This document shows positions 5,569 to 7,495 of a stretch of DNA of 7,495 nt, piece after piece (within the stretch, counting starts at the first letter, position 1; every line of letters begins with the position of its first letter). The notes under the pieces were generated by a model. It saw only the letters and a program-made list of their open reading frames with translations, made no database searches and was not told the DNA's origin. Source of the DNA: an uncultured Eubacterium sp. (GTDB taxonomy: Bacteria > Bacillota > Clostridia > Peptostreptococcales > Anaerovoracaceae); NCBI GenBank assembly GCA_947367725.1, contig CANBFZ010000081.1:1-7495 (forward strand), written 5' to 3'. Made by a program: the position numbers and the translations under genes.

Positions 5569-6246
5569 ATGTATAAACTGCTAGTCGTAGACGACGAACC
5601 TAAGATTCGCGAAGTCATTAAAGAATATGCTGAATTCAACGGATATGAAGTCACTGAGGCAGAAGACGGCATGAGCGCCGTAGGTCTTTGCAAGCTGAAC
5701 ACGTACGACCTCGTTATTTTAGATATTATGATGCCCAAACTGGATGGTTTTTCTGCCTGCAAAGAAATCAAAAAAATTCAGGACGTGCCAATCATTATGC
5801 TGTCCGCCAGAGGTGAGGAGTACGATAAACTCTTTGGCTTCGAACTGGGCATCGACGACTATATCGTCAAACCTTTCAGCCCGAAGGAACTGATGGCAAG
5901 AATCAATGTCATTTTAGCACGCAGAAACACTGCAGCACAGACCAAAACAGATGTCGTACAGTTTAACGGTCTGGAAATTAATATCGGCGCCAGAACTGTC
6001 ACAGTGGACGGACAGCGGGTAGAACTGACACCAAAAGAGTATGAGCTGCTCTTTTACCTCATCGAGCACAAAAATCTAGCTCTATCCAGGGACAAACTAT
6101 TATCTGATATCTGGGGCTACGACTTCTTCGGCGACGATCGAACCATCGATACCCATATCAAAAATCTCAGAAACAATCTGGGACCGTACCGCGATTATAT
6201 CGTAACGCTCAGAGGGGTGGGATATAAATTTGAATTTGAAGAGTAA
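5569..6246 (+). CDS. OmpR/PhoB-family two-component response regulator
   Basis: This 225-residue cytoplasmic transcription factor is a complete two-domain regulator. The receiver domain (about 2-118) has the acidic pocket D8-D9, phospho-acceptor D52 (LVILDIMMP), switch residues S79 and Y98, and K101 in VKPFSPKEL. The C-terminal winged-helix domain (about 127-223) has LTPKEYELLFYLIEHKN (153-169), a recognition helix around RTIDTHIKNLRNNL (191-204) and the wing ending TLRGVGYKFE (213-222). Phosphorylation by the kinase encoded immediately downstream should promote dimerisation on direct repeats. A candidate site with 11-bp phasing lies at 5434-5477 in its own promoter. It is divergent from the yacL operon, whose -35 ends 12 bp from those repeats, so it could also affect that promoter. 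All key residues are intact. The stimulus and regulon cannot be told from the sequence. Confidence 0.96.
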   Translation: MYKLLVVDDEPKIREVIKEYAEFNGYEVTEAEDGMSAVGLCKLNTYDLVILDIMMPKLDGFSACKEIKKIQDVPIIMLSARGEEYDKLFGFELGIDDYIVKPFSPKELMARINVILARRNTAAQTKTDVVQFNGLEINIGARTVTVDGQRVELTPKEYELLFYLIEHKNLALSRDKLLSDIWGYDFFGDDRTIDTHIKNLRNNLGPYRDYIVTLRGVGYKFEFEE

Positions 6247-7495
6247 ATTCGATTTCAGAAGCATACGGTTTAAATTATGGATTTACTTTATCGGATGTGC
6301 CATGCTTTTAATTGGCTTGATCTGGTTTTTGCAAATTTTTTTCCTCAATCATTATTATGATCACATGAAAACCAGTGAAATCACCAAAATTGCCAATCTG
6401 ATCATTGATGCTTATGAGGATGAGGGCAACAATCCCTATGCCCTCTCTGATATTCTGAATGACGTCTATGCCATCAACGAAGATATCTATATTCAAGTGG
6501 ACAGCACCGACGGCTCCATGCAGATTGCACCCAGCTATGCAGATCATGTCTCCCTCTACCGGTACAAATATACCTTACAGATGCAGGCACTGCGTACAAA
6601 GCTTGAAAACAGTTCACTGCGTAAAACCGCAGCAATTTCTGAGAATCCTAATCCGCTGACTGGCGAAAAGACAAAGACGTTGGGATATGCTTGCTATCTG
6701 TCTCCCGCAGACAAACAGATGCTGCCCAATGCATCCTACAGCACAGAATTTATCCTATATATCTTCTCTCCGCTGTATCCGGTAAAATCAACGATATCCA
6801 TTCTCCGCGTGCAGTTGATTTACATTACCATCATTGCTACATTCCTAGCTTTGACACTGGCACTATATTTGGCGAGTAGAATTTCCAAGCCAATTAAAAA
6901 TATTACACATTCCGCTGCGGAAATGGGAAAAGGACATTACGGCATTAAATTTAAAGGCGGTCATTATACAGAGATTACCGACCTTGCCAATACATTGACA
7001 AACGCTTCTCGCGAACTAGAAAAAACAGACATGTATCAAAAGGATTTGATTGCCAACGTGTCTCACGATCTGCGAACACCTCTGACTATGATTAAATCCT
7101 ACGCGGAAATGATTCGGGATATTTCCGGCAACAATCCGACGAAACGAGACGCACACCTTTCGGTCATTATTGATGAAGCCGATCGTCTTAATATACTGGT
7201 CAACGATATGCTCAACCTATCTAGAATGCAGAATCGATCCATTTCCATTGAGCGTGCAAACTTTGACTTAAAAGCTACTGCAGAGTCACTGCTAGCGTCC
7301 TACGATTTGCTTGCAGAACAAGAGGGCTACAAATTCAGATTCAACTGCCAATCACCGATGATTGTCAACGGTGATGAAGCCAGAATCAAACAGGTTCTGT
7401 CCAATCTGATCACCAATGCAGTGAAATACTGCGGAGAAGATATGGTAATTATCATCAATCTGAAAAAATCCGGCAGAAAGGTACGCTGTGAGGTC
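6230..7495 (+). CDS. Membrane sensor histidine kinase, 3' end missing (runs off right edge)
   Basis: The frame is open for 422 codons to the window edge. Numbering from TTG 6230: basic N-terminus, TM1 about 17-39, an extracytoplasmic sensor region of about 150 residues (40-193) with no recognised domain and a single cysteine, TM2 about 195-216, HAMP about 214-267, DHp H-box IANVSHDLRTPLTMIKSYAE with phospho-accepting H279, and the N-box QVLSNLITNAVKY with N396. The G boxes of the ATPase domain lie beyond the edge. No ATG is available early enough: the first one (6302) would cut into TM1. TTG 6230 (or TTG 6236), preceded by the purine-rich AGAGGGGTGGG at 6211-6221, is the likely start, overlapping the regulator gene by 17 nt. 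This implies coupled translation with its cognate regulator. The signal is unknown. Confidence 0.93.
   Translation, partial: MNLKSKFDFRSIRFKLWIYFIGCAMLLIGLIWFLQIFFLNHYYDHMKTSEITKIANLIIDAYEDEGNNPYALSDILNDVYAINEDIYIQVDSTDGSMQIAPSYADHVSLYRYKYTLQMQALRTKLENSSLRKTAAISENPNPLTGEKTKTLGYACYLSPADKQMLPNASYSTEFILYIFSPLYPVKSTISILRVQLIYITIIATFLALTLALYLASRISKPIKNITHSAAEMGKGHYGIKFKGGHYTEITDLANTLTNASRELEKTDMYQKDLIANVSHDLRTPLTMIKSYAEMIRDISGNNPTKRDAHLSVIIDEADRLNILVNDMLNLSRMQNRSISIERANFDLKATAESLLASYDLLAEQEGYKFRFNCQSPMIVNGDEARIKQVLSNLITNAVKYCGEDMVIIINLKKSGRKVRCEV

Noticed and set aside
5418..5771. Minus-strand open frame of 117 codons across the regulator promoter and 5' end
   Set aside because: It is antisense to the clearly conserved receiver domain and overlaps both promoters; its product has no recognisable features.
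1..7495. Mobile elements, CRISPR arrays, tRNA or rRNA genes
   Set aside because: No transposase or integrase motifs, no terminal inverted repeats, no regularly spaced repeats of CRISPR length, and no cloverleaf or rRNA-like stretches. Coding content is essentially continuous except for 5257-5568.

Overview
The window looks like chromosomal DNA of an anaerobic, low-to-moderate-GC Firmicute of the class Clostridia. This is inferred from strong AGGAGG-type Shine-Dalgarno sites, the gene order yacL-like / ispD / ispF / proS (a variant of the Firmicute yacL-ispD-ispF neighbourhood), paired short-chain CHR transporters, and an OmpR-type regulator with a HAMP histidine kinase of Gram-positive style. 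No phage, insertion sequence, CRISPR array or RNA gene was seen, and no genus can be named from sequence alone.

Minus strand, right to left, positions 5421 to 1: one tightly packed transcription unit. A near-consensus promoter (TTGACA, 17 bp, TATACT; 5393-5421) and a leader of about 130 nt precede a membrane-anchored PIN/TRAM protein of the YacL type. Next come a bifunctional IspD-IspF fusion (steps 3 and 5 of the MEP isoprenoid pathway), prolyl-tRNA synthetase, two short-chain CHR-family transporter subunits, and the first 24 codons of a probable Nudix hydrolase that runs off the left edge. Junctions are 21 nt, 30 nt and 8 nt gaps, then 4 nt and 10 nt overlaps. There is no room for internal terminators, so the genes are probably co-transcribed and the last three are probably translationally coupled.

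Plus strand, positions 5434 to 7495: a divergently transcribed two-component system. It comprises an OmpR/PhoB-family response regulator and a sensor histidine kinase. The kinase starts at a non-ATG codon inside the regulator's 3' end and is cut by the right edge of the window. Its promoter region carries 11-bp-periodic TGTGAATT direct repeats, the spacing expected for tandem OmpR/PhoB-family binding, overlapping the -35 element. They are a good candidate for an autoregulatory operator.

The 312-nt gap between the divergent units (5257-5568) holds both promoters, the direct repeats, a palindrome near each predicted transcription start and a potentially bistable hairpin in the yacL leader. I see no wholly new system. 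The items most worth following up are the tandem operator, the CHR pair plus Nudix gene attached to a housekeeping operon, the linkerless IspDF fusion, and the structured yacL leader.
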